Notes: generated by a model from the letters alone, not told the origin. Shown: positions 10,934 through 20,357, numbered from the stretch's first letter. The stretch is 64,000 nucleotides of DNA from Janthinobacterium sp. 1_2014MBL_MicDiv (GCF_001865675.1 NZ_CP011319.1:3968001-4032000); one strand, 5' to 3'. Made by a program: numbers and translations.

Positions 10934-12273
10934 GCGGCCCGCCTTGCCGCGTCGCCCGCATCTCGCAGGGCGGCCGCCAGCTGCACGCCGAACGCGGCCG
11001 GCTGTGCTTGCGCAACATCGACATCGGGACAGGCATGCCAGCCGGCCAGGCGCCGCACGGCGCCGGCCACGTCCTGCACCAGGCGCGGGCTGATGCGCAC
11101 GCCATCCTCCAGCGCCAGCGACTTGATTTCAAAGCGCCCCTGCGCGCGGTGCGCCTTGGCGTCCAGCCGGCCCACCAGCGCGCCACGGCGCAGGATCGGC
11201 AAGGTAAAGTAGCCGTGGCGGCGCTTCTCGGCCGGCGTGTAGCACTCGAGCCGGTAGTCAAAGCCGAACAGTTCCAGCGCGCGGCGCCGGTCCCAGACGA
11301 CGGGATCGAACGGCGACAATATCGTCGTCAAGGTGGGCGCCAGGCGGCCGCAAGCGGCGCTGCGCGCCAGTTCCGCATGCTCGGCATGCACGTACACGGC
11401 GTCAATCCAGCCCTCCACCGTGCAGCACAGCAGCGCGCCCTCCTCCACCAGCGCCCGCAGATCGTGCGCCAGGCTGACGCGCGATTGCTTCGTGCGGAAG
11501 TAGTCGCTGATCCAGCTGGCACGCGCCAGGCCCAGCGCCTTCACGCTGGCCAGCAGCAGGCGCCGGCGCACCGCGTCTTCGGCTGGCAGCAAGCCGTCGT
11601 GCCAGCCCGGCAGCACTCTTTCGGCCAGGTCGTAATAGCGCTGGAAGTTGTGGCGCCTGGCGATCATCAGCACGCCCGACGTAAACAGCACTTCGAGCGA
11701 GCGCTTTTCCGGCTTCCAGCTCCACCAGCCGCCGCCCTTGCCATCCGTGCGCTCGAAGTCGGCCGAGCGCGCGGCGCCGTTGGCGCGGATGTGCGCCAGC
11801 ACGGCGGCCACGGCGTCGCCCTGCTCCGCCATCCATTTCACGGAATACTTCCAGCCCATGGCGGCAGGATCGAGCATGCGATGGCGGTACAGGCCGTAAT
11901 CCTCGATCGGCACGAAGCACGCTTCATGCGCCCAGTATTCGAACAGCGCGCCCTCGGCCAGCAACTGTTCGAGCCAGGGCTGCGGATAGTCGCCCAGCCG
12001 GCTCCACAGCACCAGGTAGGGGCTGCGCGCCACGACGTGGATGGTATCGATCTGCAGCACGCCCATCTGGCGGATGGCGGCCAGCACGTCGGCCTTCCCG
12101 GCCTTCTTGCGCCGCGCCTGCAACAGGCCCTGCGCGGCCAGGTGCAGCGCGCGCGCGGCGGCCAGGGAGAGCGGCGGAAGGTTCGGTGCGGCGGGCGGAA
12201 TCGGCAAGGTCAGTTCTTCCTCAAAAAAAAGGGGGCACGCGTCGTCGGCAGGCATTTCAGGAAGATACCGCAT
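10930..12273 (-). CDS. YcaQ/AlkZ-family DNA glycosylase (winged-helix, DUF1006)
   Basis: A homologue of E. coli YcaQ and Streptomyces AlkZ, which excise bulky or crosslinking N7-alkylated purines. It carries tandem winged-helix domains and the catalytic Q-x-D motif in VLQIDTIHVVARSPY, about residue 74, the QxD form typical of the YcaQ branch. Further family blocks are YWAHEACFVP and the C-terminal LPILRRGALVGRLDAKAHR. At 447 residues it is somewhat longer than E. coli YcaQ (about 410). The N-terminal 25 residues may not be translated: a GAGGAAG site lies just upstream of a TTG at 12207, while the ATG at 12273 has no convincing ribosome-binding site. It overlaps the DUF2804 gene by 4 bases. 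Confidence 0.88.
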   Translation of the reverse strand: MRYLPEMPADDACPLFFEEELTLPIPPAAPNLPPLSLAAARALHLAAQGLLQARRKKAGKADVLAAIRQMGVLQIDTIHVVARSPYLVLWSRLGDYPQPWLEQLLAEGALFEYWAHEACFVPIEDYGLYRHRMLDPAAMGWKYSVKWMAEQGDAVAAVLAHIRANGAARSADFERTDGKGGGWWSWKPEKRSLEVLFTSGVLMIARRHNFQRYYDLAERVLPGWHDGLLPAEDAVRRRLLLASVKALGLARASWISDYFRTKQSRVSLAHDLRALVEEGALLCCTVEGWIDAVYVHAEHAELARSAACGRLAPTLTTILSPFDPVVWDRRRALELFGFDYRLECYTPAEKRRHGYFTLPILRRGALVGRLDAKAHRAQGRFEIKSLALEDGVRISPRLVQDVAGAVRRLAGWHACPDVDVAQAQPAAFGVQLAAALRDAGDAARRAA

Positions 12274-12404
12274 TCCCGTCGCGCGCCACGCATTTTTTCC
12301 TGAATTTTATTCATGCTATCGCGCAATTTCATTCACCTTGCGCACCGCCATAGTGCAAAAAACCCGGGCAACATGAACAGTTAATGACAACTGCACGAGA
12401 CCTC

Positions 12405-12457
12405 TTGACATGCCTCATGGGCTTCTATAACTTGAGAAAATATTGCCATGAGGCAAT
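12405..12457 (+). promoter_or_regulatory. Candidate sigma-70 promoter overlapped by an inverted repeat
   Basis: TTGACA (12405-12410) is followed by TATAAC (12426-12431), a slightly short 15-base spacer. The spacer begins TGCCTCATGG, and its exact inverse CCATGAGGCA lies at 12446-12455; the right half is itself a quasi-palindrome, TTGCC-ATGA-GGCAA. This arrangement suggests a repressor or activator site controlling the lipoprotein gene at 12619. The rest of the 345-base gap (12274-12618) shows no gene I can support. Confidence 0.5.
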
Positions 12458-12618
12458 TAAAAACCGCTCCCCGATCTTTGCCCGCCATGCCCTTCCTTGC
12501 TGCCCCCTGGCCGCAGGGCGCCGCCGTGACGGTGCAGCATGCGCAACAGCATGGACGGGGATGCGGCGACGGCCAGTCTGACCAATCTCGCATAATCAAT
12601 AAAAACAAGGAAGATCGC

Positions 12619-15600
12619 ATGCACACATCCCTGCTTCGGCCCCGGCGGCACCAGGCCGGCTTTATTCACTTTTCCAGGCGGCGCCTGCCGCTGATGCTGG
12701 CCCTGCTGCTGGCTGCATGCGGCGGCGGTGGCGGAGATGGCGCCAGCGCGCCGCCCATGGCGCAGCGCCTGCTGGCGGAAACATCGCCTGAAACGGCGCT
12801 GACGCCGGTCGCCGCCACGGCCAGCTCGGCGGAACGGGGCGACCTGTCGGCCAGCGCCGCCATCGACCGCAATGACGGCACGCGCTGGGGCAGCGGCTTC
12901 TCCGACAACGAGTACCTGACCCTCGATTTTGGCACCTCGCAGCGCATCACCCGCGTGCATATCGCCTGGGAAAACGCGCACGCCAGCGCCTACCTGCTGC
13001 AGGTCTCGGACGACAACGCGCACTGGACCACCGTCCAGCGCATCGACGACAGCAAGGGCGGCATCGAGGACATCACGGGATTTACCGCGCAGGGCCGCTA
13101 CCTGCGCATGCAGGGCGTGAAACGGGCGGGCCAGTACGGCTATTCGATCTTTGAAATCCAAGCCTTTTCGGGCACGCCCGTGCTGCCGCCCGTGACGCCG
13201 CCCGTCACCGAACCGCCCCCCGTCACCATCGACCCGAACCAGCCCGGCGTGGCCATCTCGCCCGTGGCCGCCACCTCGTCGCCCGTGGAAAACAACGGCA
13301 TGTCGGCCGCCATGGCGATCGACGGCAAGACGAATACCCGCTGGGCCAGCAAGTTCGAGGACGGCGCCTGGATCCAGTTCGACTTCGGCGCGAAGACGCC
13401 CATCGGCTACATGAAGCTGCTGTGGGAAAACGCGTACGGCAAGCAGTACGCGCTGCAAGTGTCCGACGACGGCCAGCAATGGTCGCAAATCCGCTACGTG
13501 ACGAATGGCCGCGGCGGCACGGAGGAATTTTTCAACCTGGGCGTGAACGCGCGCTATCTCCGCCTGCAGGGCGTGGCGCGCGCCACGCAGTATGGCTACT
13601 CGCTGCTGGAAGTGGCATTCAAGACGCCGGGCAGCGACAACAGCCTGCCCACGAGCGCCACCTCGGCCCTGAAATTTCCCGTCGACGGCCATGGCTGGAC
13701 GCCGCTGCCCGCCGCCGCGCAGCCGCTGGAAAGCCTGCAATTCACCCTGGCCGACGGCACCCTGGTGACGCGCTTTGGCGCGCGCGGCCTGGCGCGCCAC
13801 GGCCGCGAACGGGGCGAGGAATGGAACGAGATCGGCTACGGCCCGAATGAAACGGTCGATCCCGTCACGGGCCTGCCACGGGACAAGGGGCCGGGCAACT
13901 ACCTGACCTTCGTGCCGCAGTACTTCAAGAACCGCACCTGGGGCGTGGAAATCATCGACAACAGCAAGGTGCCCGGCGTCGTCAAGCCCACGCTGATCGT
14001 CAACCAGTACACGACCGTCGACTTCCTCTCCGGCGGCGTGGCCTTCTTCCGCGGCTTCGACCGTCCCGGCGTGACAGGCTACGGCTGGATGTCGCCGGGC
14101 GAACTGGTCGACCGCAACGTGCCCGTCTGCAAGCCCATGGCCTACCCCGCCAACGACCGCCTAACGAACGCCAACGGCATCAACGGCGCCTGCACCCTGC
14201 TGATCAAGGAGTACCCGGGCCATGGCGGCCTCGATGCGAACGGCATGCCGAATGGCACCGACGTCAAGTCCCGCGCGCTGACGGCCGGCGACATCATCGA
14301 AGTGTCGCCGTCGATGTTTTCCACCACCGCCTCGATGGCCGCGAAAGGCGACGATGGCGGCATCCGCTACTACTCGTACGAATGGACGTATGTGGTGGGC
14401 GCCGGCCTGCGGCCGTGGTATGGCGTGCAGCCGCGCCTCAATTCCGTGCCGCTGCCGCAAGAAACGCTGTCGGGCGGCCTCGGTTCCGTGTCCTACAATT
14501 ACTCGGACAACGCCCTGTTCATGTTCCAGCAGCCGCACAACAATATCGGCATGCAGAACATGCAGCGCTTCGTCGAAGGACGCCGCCTGGTGCACACCAA
14601 CTTCACCACGGGCGAGCACAATGAGGGAGGCAACGACCGCTACGCGCCGGCCGTCAAGCTGCAGGGACAGCGCTACGGCCAGTCGGCCTGCATCGCCTGC
14701 CACGTCAACAATGGCCGCAGCCCGGCGCCCGTGGCCCTGAACCAGCGCCTCGACACGATGGCCGTGCGCGTCGCCAGCCTCGATGGCGCGGGGCAGCAGG
14801 TGCCGCATCCGCAATACGGCACGGCGATCCAGATGAACGCCGTGTCGCCATCCGGCGTGGCGCAAAACTGGGGCAACAGCGTCAGCGTGGCAGGTTTTGC
14901 GACCAGCAAGACGACCCTGGCCGACGGCACGGTGGTCGAACTGCGCAAACCGACCCTGGCCTTCGAAGGCCCCGTGCCGGCCATCGTCTCGCTGCGCGCG
15001 GCGCCGCCGATGATAGGCGCGGGCTTGCTGGAAGCCGTGCCGGAAGCCGACATCCTGGCGCGCGCCCGTTCCACGCCGGACGCCGACGGCGTCAAGGGCC
15101 AGCCGAACTATGTGTATGAGCCGGAAACGGGCGCCGTGCGCCTGGGCCGCTTCGGCTGGAAGGCGTCGAAGGCCACCCTGCGCCACCAGGCGGCCGATGC
15201 GCTGCTGCTGGACATGGCAGTCACCTCGCCCGTGTATCCGAACCGCGCCTGCATGGCGGGACCGGTAGCCTGTGCGGCGGGCGGCCGCCAGCCGGGCATC
15301 TCGGAAGCGGACCTGCAGTCGATCACCCAGTACCTGGCCCTGGTGGCCGTCCCGGCGCAGCGCAGCCTGGCCAGCGGCTTCCCGAAAGGCGTGGCGCCGA
15401 TCGACGAACTCAAGGTCGACCCGCAGCAGGTTGCCGCTGGTGCCAAACTGTTCCAGGGCATGCGCTGCGCTGCCTGCCATACCGCAGAAATGAAGACCGG
15501 TTCCGGCCATTTGTTTGCCGAATTGCGCAATCAGACCATCCGCCCCTACACCGACCTGCTGCTGCACGACATGGGTCCCGGGCTGGCCGACACCTTCACG

Positions 15601-15834
15601 GAAGGCCAGGCGCAAGGCAGCATGTGGCGCACGGCCCCGCTGTGGGGTATCGGCTACACGGAAAAAGTCATCGGCAATGGCGGCAAGGCCGGCTACCTGC
15701 ACGACGGCCGCGCGCGCAGCCTGACGGAAGCGATTTTGTGGCACGGCGGCGAAGGGACGAGGGCGCGCCAACGCTTCGAGAACCTGTCGGCAAGCGACCG
15801 CGAGGCGCTGCTGGGCTTCCTGAAGTCGCTGTAG
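12619..15834 (+). CDS. Di-haem oxidoreductase (DHOR family) lipoprotein with two discoidin (F5/8 type C) domains
   Basis: A 1071-residue exported lipoprotein. The start is the ATG at 12619, behind AAGGAAG. The signal peptide ends in a lipobox, LLLAAC, followed by a glycine run, so lipidation is likely. Two discoidin-type carbohydrate-binding modules follow (about residues 60-160 and 210-330), each with the A(I/M)D(R/G)...TRW(G/A)S and YLRMQGV/YLRLQGV pattern, separated by a Pro/Val/Thr linker. The C-terminal two-thirds resembles the di-haem oxidoreductase/putative peroxidase family, with CXXCH haem sites at residues 691-695 (CIACH) and 950-954 (CAACH) and a C-terminal GYLHDGRARSLTEAILWHGGE block. 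The substrate is unknown. The sugar-binding modules suggest it works at a polysaccharide surface. Confidence 0.85.
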   Translation: MHTSLLRPRRHQAGFIHFSRRRLPLMLALLLAACGGGGGDGASAPPMAQRLLAETSPETALTPVAATASSAERGDLSASAAIDRNDGTRWGSGFSDNEYLTLDFGTSQRITRVHIAWENAHASAYLLQVSDDNAHWTTVQRIDDSKGGIEDITGFTAQGRYLRMQGVKRAGQYGYSIFEIQAFSGTPVLPPVTPPVTEPPPVTIDPNQPGVAISPVAATSSPVENNGMSAAMAIDGKTNTRWASKFEDGAWIQFDFGAKTPIGYMKLLWENAYGKQYALQVSDDGQQWSQIRYVTNGRGGTEEFFNLGVNARYLRLQGVARATQYGYSLLEVAFKTPGSDNSLPTSATSALKFPVDGHGWTPLPAAAQPLESLQFTLADGTLVTRFGARGLARHGRERGEEWNEIGYGPNETVDPVTGLPRDKGPGNYLTFVPQYFKNRTWGVEIIDNSKVPGVVKPTLIVNQYTTVDFLSGGVAFFRGFDRPGVTGYGWMSPGELVDRNVPVCKPMAYPANDRLTNANGINGACTLLIKEYPGHGGLDANGMPNGTDVKSRALTAGDIIEVSPSMFSTTASMAAKGDDGGIRYYSYEWTYVVGAGLRPWYGVQPRLNSVPLPQETLSGGLGSVSYNYSDNALFMFQQPHNNIGMQNMQRFVEGRRLVHTNFTTGEHNEGGNDRYAPAVKLQGQRYGQSACIACHVNNGRSPAPVALNQRLDTMAVRVASLDGAGQQVPHPQYGTAIQMNAVSPSGVAQNWGNSVSVAGFATSKTTLADGTVVELRKPTLAFEGPVPAIVSLRAAPPMIGAGLLEAVPEADILARARSTPDADGVKGQPNYVYEPETGAVRLGRFGWKASKATLRHQAADALLLDMAVTSPVYPNRACMAGPVACAAGGRQPGISEADLQSITQYLALVAVPAQRSLASGFPKGVAPIDELKVDPQQVAAGAKLFQGMRCAACHTAEMKTGSGHLFAELRNQTIRPYTDLLLHDMGPGLADTFTEGQAQGSMWRTAPLWGIGYTEKVIGNGGKAGYLHDGRARSLTEAILWHGGEGTRARQRFENLSASDREALLGFLKSL

Positions 15835-15861
15835 ACGTTTGCAACACCGCTGGCGGCACCA

Positions 15862-17223
15862 TCATGGAAAGATGACGGTCACCGCCAGCCCCCTGCCCTG
15901 CAGGCCGGCGCCGAGGACGATATCCGCGCCGTGGCGTTCGGCGATGCGGCGCACGATGGACAGTCCCAGTCCGCTGCCGGGCTGCTGGGTGCCGCCCAGG
16001 CGCACGAAGCGTTCGAACACGCGTTCGTGCAACTCCTCGGCGATGCCCGGCCCACTGTCGGCCACGCGCACGAAGCTGCGCCCCTCTTCCACGCCACAGC
16101 TGATCGCGACGACACCGGGCGCCGGCGTGTAGCGCAGCGCATTCTCGAGCAGGTTGCGCAGCAGGATCTGCAGGCTGTCCGCATCCAGCGCGCATGGCGC
16201 CGGCGCCATGCTCACCGCCAGCGACAGCTGATGCTGCCGGCCCCATTGCCGCCACTGCGCCGCCTGCTCGGTCAACAGGTCGGCCAGGTCTCCCGCGCGC
16301 AGGTCGACCGCCGCGCCCGCCTGCGGGTCGAGCTGCGCCAGCGCCAGCAGCTGGTTGACGAGGCGCGTGGCGCGCTCCACGCTGGCACCCAGCGCGGCGA
16401 TGAATTCATCGCGCTCGGCCGCGCTGCGGGCCCGCTGCAGCACTTGCAGGTTGGTCTTGATGGCGGCCAGCGGCGTGCGCAATTCGTGCGCCGCATCGGC
16501 CGTGAAGCGCTGCTCGTTGTCGCGGCTTTGCCGCACGCGCCCGAACAGGCGGTTAATTTCCAGCAGCAGCGGGTGCAGCTCCGCCGGCGCGCCCACCAGG
16601 TTGACGTCGGCCAGCTCGTTCGGCGTGCGCGCCGACACTTCCTGCGCCGACGTTTGCAGCCCGCGGAACACGCGGTGGATGCTCCACCAGATGGCGATGG
16701 TGGCCAGCGCCACCAGCAGCAGCCCGAACACGGCGATGCGGTAAAAGAAGCCGCGGCTGATGTCGTCGCGGTGGCTGGTCGGCTCGGCCACCAGCAGCTG
16801 CAGGGTGCGCGCCTGGTTCCACAGCGCATACAGGCGCCAGCGCTGGCCGCCGATGCCGGTCCACGACAGGCCGTCCGGCGCGCTGCGCGACAGCGCGATG
16901 TCGGACGCCGCGTCATTGCGGTACAGGACGCGCTGCTGCGCGTCGCGCACCTTGAACAGCAAATAGTGGTGCGGATTGGGCTGGCCCCGCATGGGCAGGT
17001 CGACGGGCCCCGTCAAACCGTGCTCGCGCACCTCCTTTTCCACCAGCGACAGCAGCAGGTGGCCCGTTTCCACCAGCGACTGGTCGAACAGCTCCTGGCT
17101 TTCGCGGCGCGCCTCGACATACACGATGGCGGCGCTGCCGACCCACAGGCTCAAGGTCAGGCCCAGCAGGACGGTCAGCAGGGTGCGCCGCAGCGACCAG
17201 GCGCTCAGGGCACGCCCGCTCAT
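15862..17223 (-). CDS. Sensor histidine kinase (QseC/TctE-like)
   Basis: A 453-residue inner-membrane sensor kinase. Transmembrane helices lie at about 13-35 and 163-185, enclosing a periplasmic sensor of about 125 residues. A HAMP-like linker is followed by the HisKA H-box ADAAHELRTPLAAIKTN (histidine near residue 245) and a HATPase domain with an N box (NLLENALRYTP), G1 (VADSGPGIAEE) and G2 (GSGLGLSIV). Its natural partner is the OmpR-type regulator at 19689-20357, on the same strand but separated by the TonB receptor gene. The stimulus is unknown; the position suggests metal or siderophore availability, as for BasS/QseC relatives, but this is inference. Confidence 0.93.
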   Translation of the reverse strand: MSGRALSAWSLRRTLLTVLLGLTLSLWVGSAAIVYVEARRESQELFDQSLVETGHLLLSLVEKEVREHGLTGPVDLPMRGQPNPHHYLLFKVRDAQQRVLYRNDAASDIALSRSAPDGLSWTGIGGQRWRLYALWNQARTLQLLVAEPTSHRDDISRGFFYRIAVFGLLLVALATIAIWWSIHRVFRGLQTSAQEVSARTPNELADVNLVGAPAELHPLLLEINRLFGRVRQSRDNEQRFTADAAHELRTPLAAIKTNLQVLQRARSAAERDEFIAALGASVERATRLVNQLLALAQLDPQAGAAVDLRAGDLADLLTEQAAQWRQWGRQHQLSLAVSMAPAPCALDADSLQILLRNLLENALRYTPAPGVVAISCGVEEGRSFVRVADSGPGIAEELHERVFERFVRLGGTQQPGSGLGLSIVRRIAERHGADIVLGAGLQGRGLAVTVIFP

Positions 17224-17390
17224 GCTGGCGCCGGGCAGGCGCCCGCTTTCCAGCCGGTTTCGGTGAGAACAATATGCATGGGAAGGGCCTGGGATGAAAT
17301 TCGCATGATGCCGCGGGCTGGTTAAGAATCTCTTAAGAACTCCTGCGCAAGATTCTGTGCGAAATATTTTTTGGGAAATAACGGCCGCAA

Positions 17391-17411
17391 TTGTAAATGA
17401 TTCTTATTTTC
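17391..17411 (+). promoter_or_regulatory. Possible Fur-binding site upstream of the TonB receptor
   Basis: AATGATTCTTATT inside 17391-17411 matches about 10 of the 13 central positions of the Fur box and sits about 60 bases upstream of the receptor start, in an AT-rich patch. The match is moderate. Confidence 0.45.
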
Positions 17412-17472
17412 CCCATGATTCCCATTACTTCAGCTGCATAAACCAATAACTAATCAACGATCAGGAGTTTGC

Positions 17473-19626
17473 ATGTCCAACAGCACCCGCCGCGCCAGCC
17501 TGCCGCGCCCCACCACCGTGGCCCTGGCCATCGCCGCCCTGTCCTGCCTGCCAGCCGCCGCCCAGACGGGCGCGCCGGCCAGCATGCCGGAAGTGGTGGT
17601 ATCGGCCGCCGGTTTCGAGCAGGATATCAAGCAGGCGCCGGCCTCGATCACGGTGCTGACGCGCCAGGAACTGTCGAAGGAACGCTTCGGCAACCTGACG
17701 CAGGCGCTGGAAAGCGTGGAAGGCATCGACGTGGGCGCGGCGGGCGACAAGACGGGCGGCATGAACATCAGCATCCGCGGCATGCCCAGCGACTACACCC
17801 TGGTGCTGATCGACGGGCGCCGCCAGAATGCGGCCGGCAATGTCACGCCGAACGGCTTCGGCGGCACGCAGACGAGCTTCATGCCGCCGCTGGCCGCCAT
17901 CGAGCGCATCGAGATCATCCGTGGCCCCATGTCGACCCTGTACGGTTCGGACGCCATGGGCGGCGTGATCAACATCATCACGCGCAAGGTGGGCAAGCAG
18001 TGGATGGGTTCCGTCTCGGCCGACTACACCGTGCAGCAAGAATCGGACTTCGGCGACGTCAAGGCCGGCCGCTTCTACCTGAGCGGCCCGCTGGTCACCG
18101 ACATGCTGGGCCTGTCCCTGCGCGGCAGCAAGCAGCGCCGCGACGCGGCCGACATCCGCCACAGCAACGCGGCCGGCGTGCAGGTGCCCGCCAGCATGGG
18201 CGCCAACCCCGTGCGTTCGGACGTGGACAACTTCGGCGCGCGCCTGGCGTTCACGCCCAACCGCTTCCATACCGTCATCCTCGACGCCGACGCGGGCCGC
18301 CAGACCTACGACAATTCGAAGCAGCAGCTGGGCACCCTGGGCCTGCAGGGCGGCTACGGCCCGGAACAGAAATACAAGCGCGACCAGTGGACCCTGTCGC
18401 ACACGGGCCGCTTCGGCTTCGGCACGCTCGACAGCAGCTACATGGTGAACAAGACGGAAACCCTGGGCCGCACGATCCCGCCGGGCACGCCAGGCGCCGT
18501 GGCCGGCAGCGCGCGCACGCTGGAAGTGGAGAGCCAGGTCTTCGACACCAAGCTGGTCCTGCCTTTGGGCAAACACATGGCCACCGTCGGCGCGCAATGG
18601 TGGAAAGCGGAAATGACGGACGGCGTGGCGCCAAAGACATTCGAATTCACGCAAAAAGCCCTGTTCGTCGAAGACGAATGGCAGGTGCTGGACACCGTCG
18701 CGCTGACCATCGGCGCCCGCTATGACGATCACAGCATCTTTGGCGGCCAGACCAGCCCGCGCGCGTATGCCGTGTGGAATGCGACGCCAGGCTGGACCGT
18801 CAAGGGCGGCATCAGCAAGGGTTACAAGACGCCGCGCGTGGAACAACTGTCCCCAGGCATCAACGGTTTCGGCGGCCAGGGCACGATTCCCCTCGTCGGC
18901 AGCCCGAACCTGAAGCCGGAAACGAGCACGACGGCGGAAATCGGCGCGTATTTCGACAACCTGGCCGGCTGGACCGCCAGCGGCACCGTGTTCAACAATG
19001 AATTCAAGGACAAGATCACGACGGGCACGGGCCTCGTCAACTGCGACTACCGTCCCTCGCCCAACCGTCCCGGCTGCGTCAGCTTCGGCAACTGGCCCAA
19101 CGTCGATGCGTTTGGCCAGTCGATCAACGTGGACGAGGCCGTCACGCGCGGCGTCGAGCTGAACACGCGCTTCCCCTTGGGCAAGACGCTTTCGGCCAGC
19201 GCCAACTACACGTACACGGACAGCGAGCAGAAGAGCGGCAGCAACGCCGGCAAGCCGCTGAGCGACACGCCCAAGCACGCCGTCAACGCGCGCCTGAGCT
19301 GGGATATCTCGCGCGAGTGGAACGGCTGGCTGCGCGCCGAATACCGCAGCGAGCGCTTCCGCGATCCCGGCACCTCGGCCTCCACGCGCGCCGCCAAGGC
19401 CGCGCTGGGCGACTACAAGGGCTACACCATGCTGCACCTGGGCACCAGCTACCAGCTGAGCAAGCGCGTCACCCTGAATGCGGCCGTGTACAACCTGCTC
19501 AACAAGGACTTCATCGATTACCAGCCTTACCGCGCATCGTCGGCGCCGACGCTGACCTACGCCAACCGCTACGTCAACAGCCTGGACGGCCGCCGTTTGT
19601 GGCTGTCGGCCACCGTGGATTTCTGA
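17473..19626 (+). CDS. TonB-dependent outer-membrane receptor (ferric siderophore/catecholate type)
   Basis: A 717-residue outer-membrane beta-barrel receptor. The signal peptide ends LPAAAQ; the plug domain (about 45-165) opens with PEVVVSAAGFEQD and contains SIRGMPSDYTLVLIDGRRQ and IEIIRGPMSTLYGSDAMGGVINIITRK, the classical FepA/CirA-type plug blocks. The 22-stranded barrel ends in the canonical terminal phenylalanine (LSATVDF). There is no STN domain, so it should not signal through FecR. The start ATG has an AGGAG site nearby (GATCAGGAG). A possible Fur site lies upstream and a strong terminator downstream. It is inserted between, and antiparallel to, the kinase and regulator genes. The ligand cannot be named from sequence. 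Confidence 0.93.
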   Translation: MSNSTRRASLPRPTTVALAIAALSCLPAAAQTGAPASMPEVVVSAAGFEQDIKQAPASITVLTRQELSKERFGNLTQALESVEGIDVGAAGDKTGGMNISIRGMPSDYTLVLIDGRRQNAAGNVTPNGFGGTQTSFMPPLAAIERIEIIRGPMSTLYGSDAMGGVINIITRKVGKQWMGSVSADYTVQQESDFGDVKAGRFYLSGPLVTDMLGLSLRGSKQRRDAADIRHSNAAGVQVPASMGANPVRSDVDNFGARLAFTPNRFHTVILDADAGRQTYDNSKQQLGTLGLQGGYGPEQKYKRDQWTLSHTGRFGFGTLDSSYMVNKTETLGRTIPPGTPGAVAGSARTLEVESQVFDTKLVLPLGKHMATVGAQWWKAEMTDGVAPKTFEFTQKALFVEDEWQVLDTVALTIGARYDDHSIFGGQTSPRAYAVWNATPGWTVKGGISKGYKTPRVEQLSPGINGFGGQGTIPLVGSPNLKPETSTTAEIGAYFDNLAGWTASGTVFNNEFKDKITTGTGLVNCDYRPSPNRPGCVSFGNWPNVDAFGQSINVDEAVTRGVELNTRFPLGKTLSASANYTYTDSEQKSGSNAGKPLSDTPKHAVNARLSWDISREWNGWLRAEYRSERFRDPGTSASTRAAKAALGDYKGYTMLHLGTSYQLSKRVTLNAAVYNLLNKDFIDYQPYRASSAPTLTYANRYVNSLDGRRLWLSATVDF

Positions 19627-19659
19627 TGCGTTGATGGCTGAACCGCCATCGAACGCCAC

Positions 19660-19687
19660 GGGCCGCCTCAGGGCGGCCCTTTTTTTC
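19660..19687 (+). terminator. Rho-independent terminator of the TonB receptor gene
   Basis: GGGCCGCC-TCAG-GGCGGCCC (perfect 8-bp stem, 4-base loop) is followed by seven T residues. It starts 34 bases after the receptor stop and abuts the end of the convergent response-regulator gene. Confidence 0.9.
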
Positions 19688-19688
19688 G

Positions 19689-20357
19689 TCAGGCCGCCGC
19701 CACCTTGTCGATGCAGTAGCCGATCGCATGCACCGTGCGGATCAGCTCGCGCCCCAGCTTCTTGCGCAGGTGGTGGATATGCACTTGCACGGCGTTGCTT
19801 TCCACTTCGCCGCCCCAGCTGTACAGGCTTTTTTCCAGCTGTTCGCGGCTCAGCACGCGGCCGCTGTGCTCGAGCAGCAGGAGCAGCACGCGGAATTCCT
19901 TCAGGGTCAGGGCCACCGGCTGCCCTGCTTTCTTCACCTGGCGGTCCGCGATATCGAGCACCAGGTCGCCATGCACGATGTTTTCGCGCAGGCGCCCGCT
20001 GGCGCGGCGGCAGGCGCTGCGGATGCGCGCGGCCAGCTCATCGAGGTCGAACGGCTTGACGATGAAGTCGTCGGCGCCCGCGTCGAGGCCGGCGATGCGC
20101 TCGCCCACCTTGTCGCGCGCCGTGACGACCAGCACGGCGCCGCCGTAGCCGCCGTCGCGCAGCACGCCCAGCGCCTGCATGCCATCCTGTCCCGGCAAGC
20201 CGAGGTCGAGCAGGATGCAGGCATAATCGTGCAGGCGCACGGCCGTATGGGCGTGCTCGGCCGTCGTGACCCAGTCGACGGCATAGCCGCACTGTTCCAG
20301 GCCGATCTGCGTGGCGCGGCCCAGTTGCGGGTCGTCTTCAATGAGCAAAATGCGCAT
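19689..20357 (-). CDS. OmpR-family response regulator
   Basis: A 222-residue DNA-binding regulator of the QseB/PmrA subgroup. The receiver domain (1-115) has the acidic pair ED8-D9, the phospho-acceptor Asp51 (LLDLGLPG) and the conserved lysine of IVKPFDLDEL. The winged-helix domain (about 125-220) has ALTLKEFRVLLLLLEHSGRV and the recognition region VQVHIHHLRKKLG. It probably pairs with the kinase at 15862-17223. It starts 22 bases after the stop of yajD on the same strand, so the two may be cotranscribed. Confidence 0.93.
   Translation of the reverse strand: MRILLIEDDPQLGRATQIGLEQCGYAVDWVTTAEHAHTAVRLHDYACILLDLGLPGQDGMQALGVLRDGGYGGAVLVVTARDKVGERIAGLDAGADDFIVKPFDLDELAARIRSACRRASGRLRENIVHGDLVLDIADRQVKKAGQPVALTLKEFRVLLLLLEHSGRVLSREQLEKSLYSWGGEVESNAVQVHIHHLRKKLGRELIRTVHAIGYCIDKVAAA

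Noticed and set aside
12384..12581. A 65-residue rightward frame in the gap before the di-haem lipoprotein
   Set aside because: No ribosome-binding site; it overlaps the promoter and operator-like repeat, and the product has no sensible composition.
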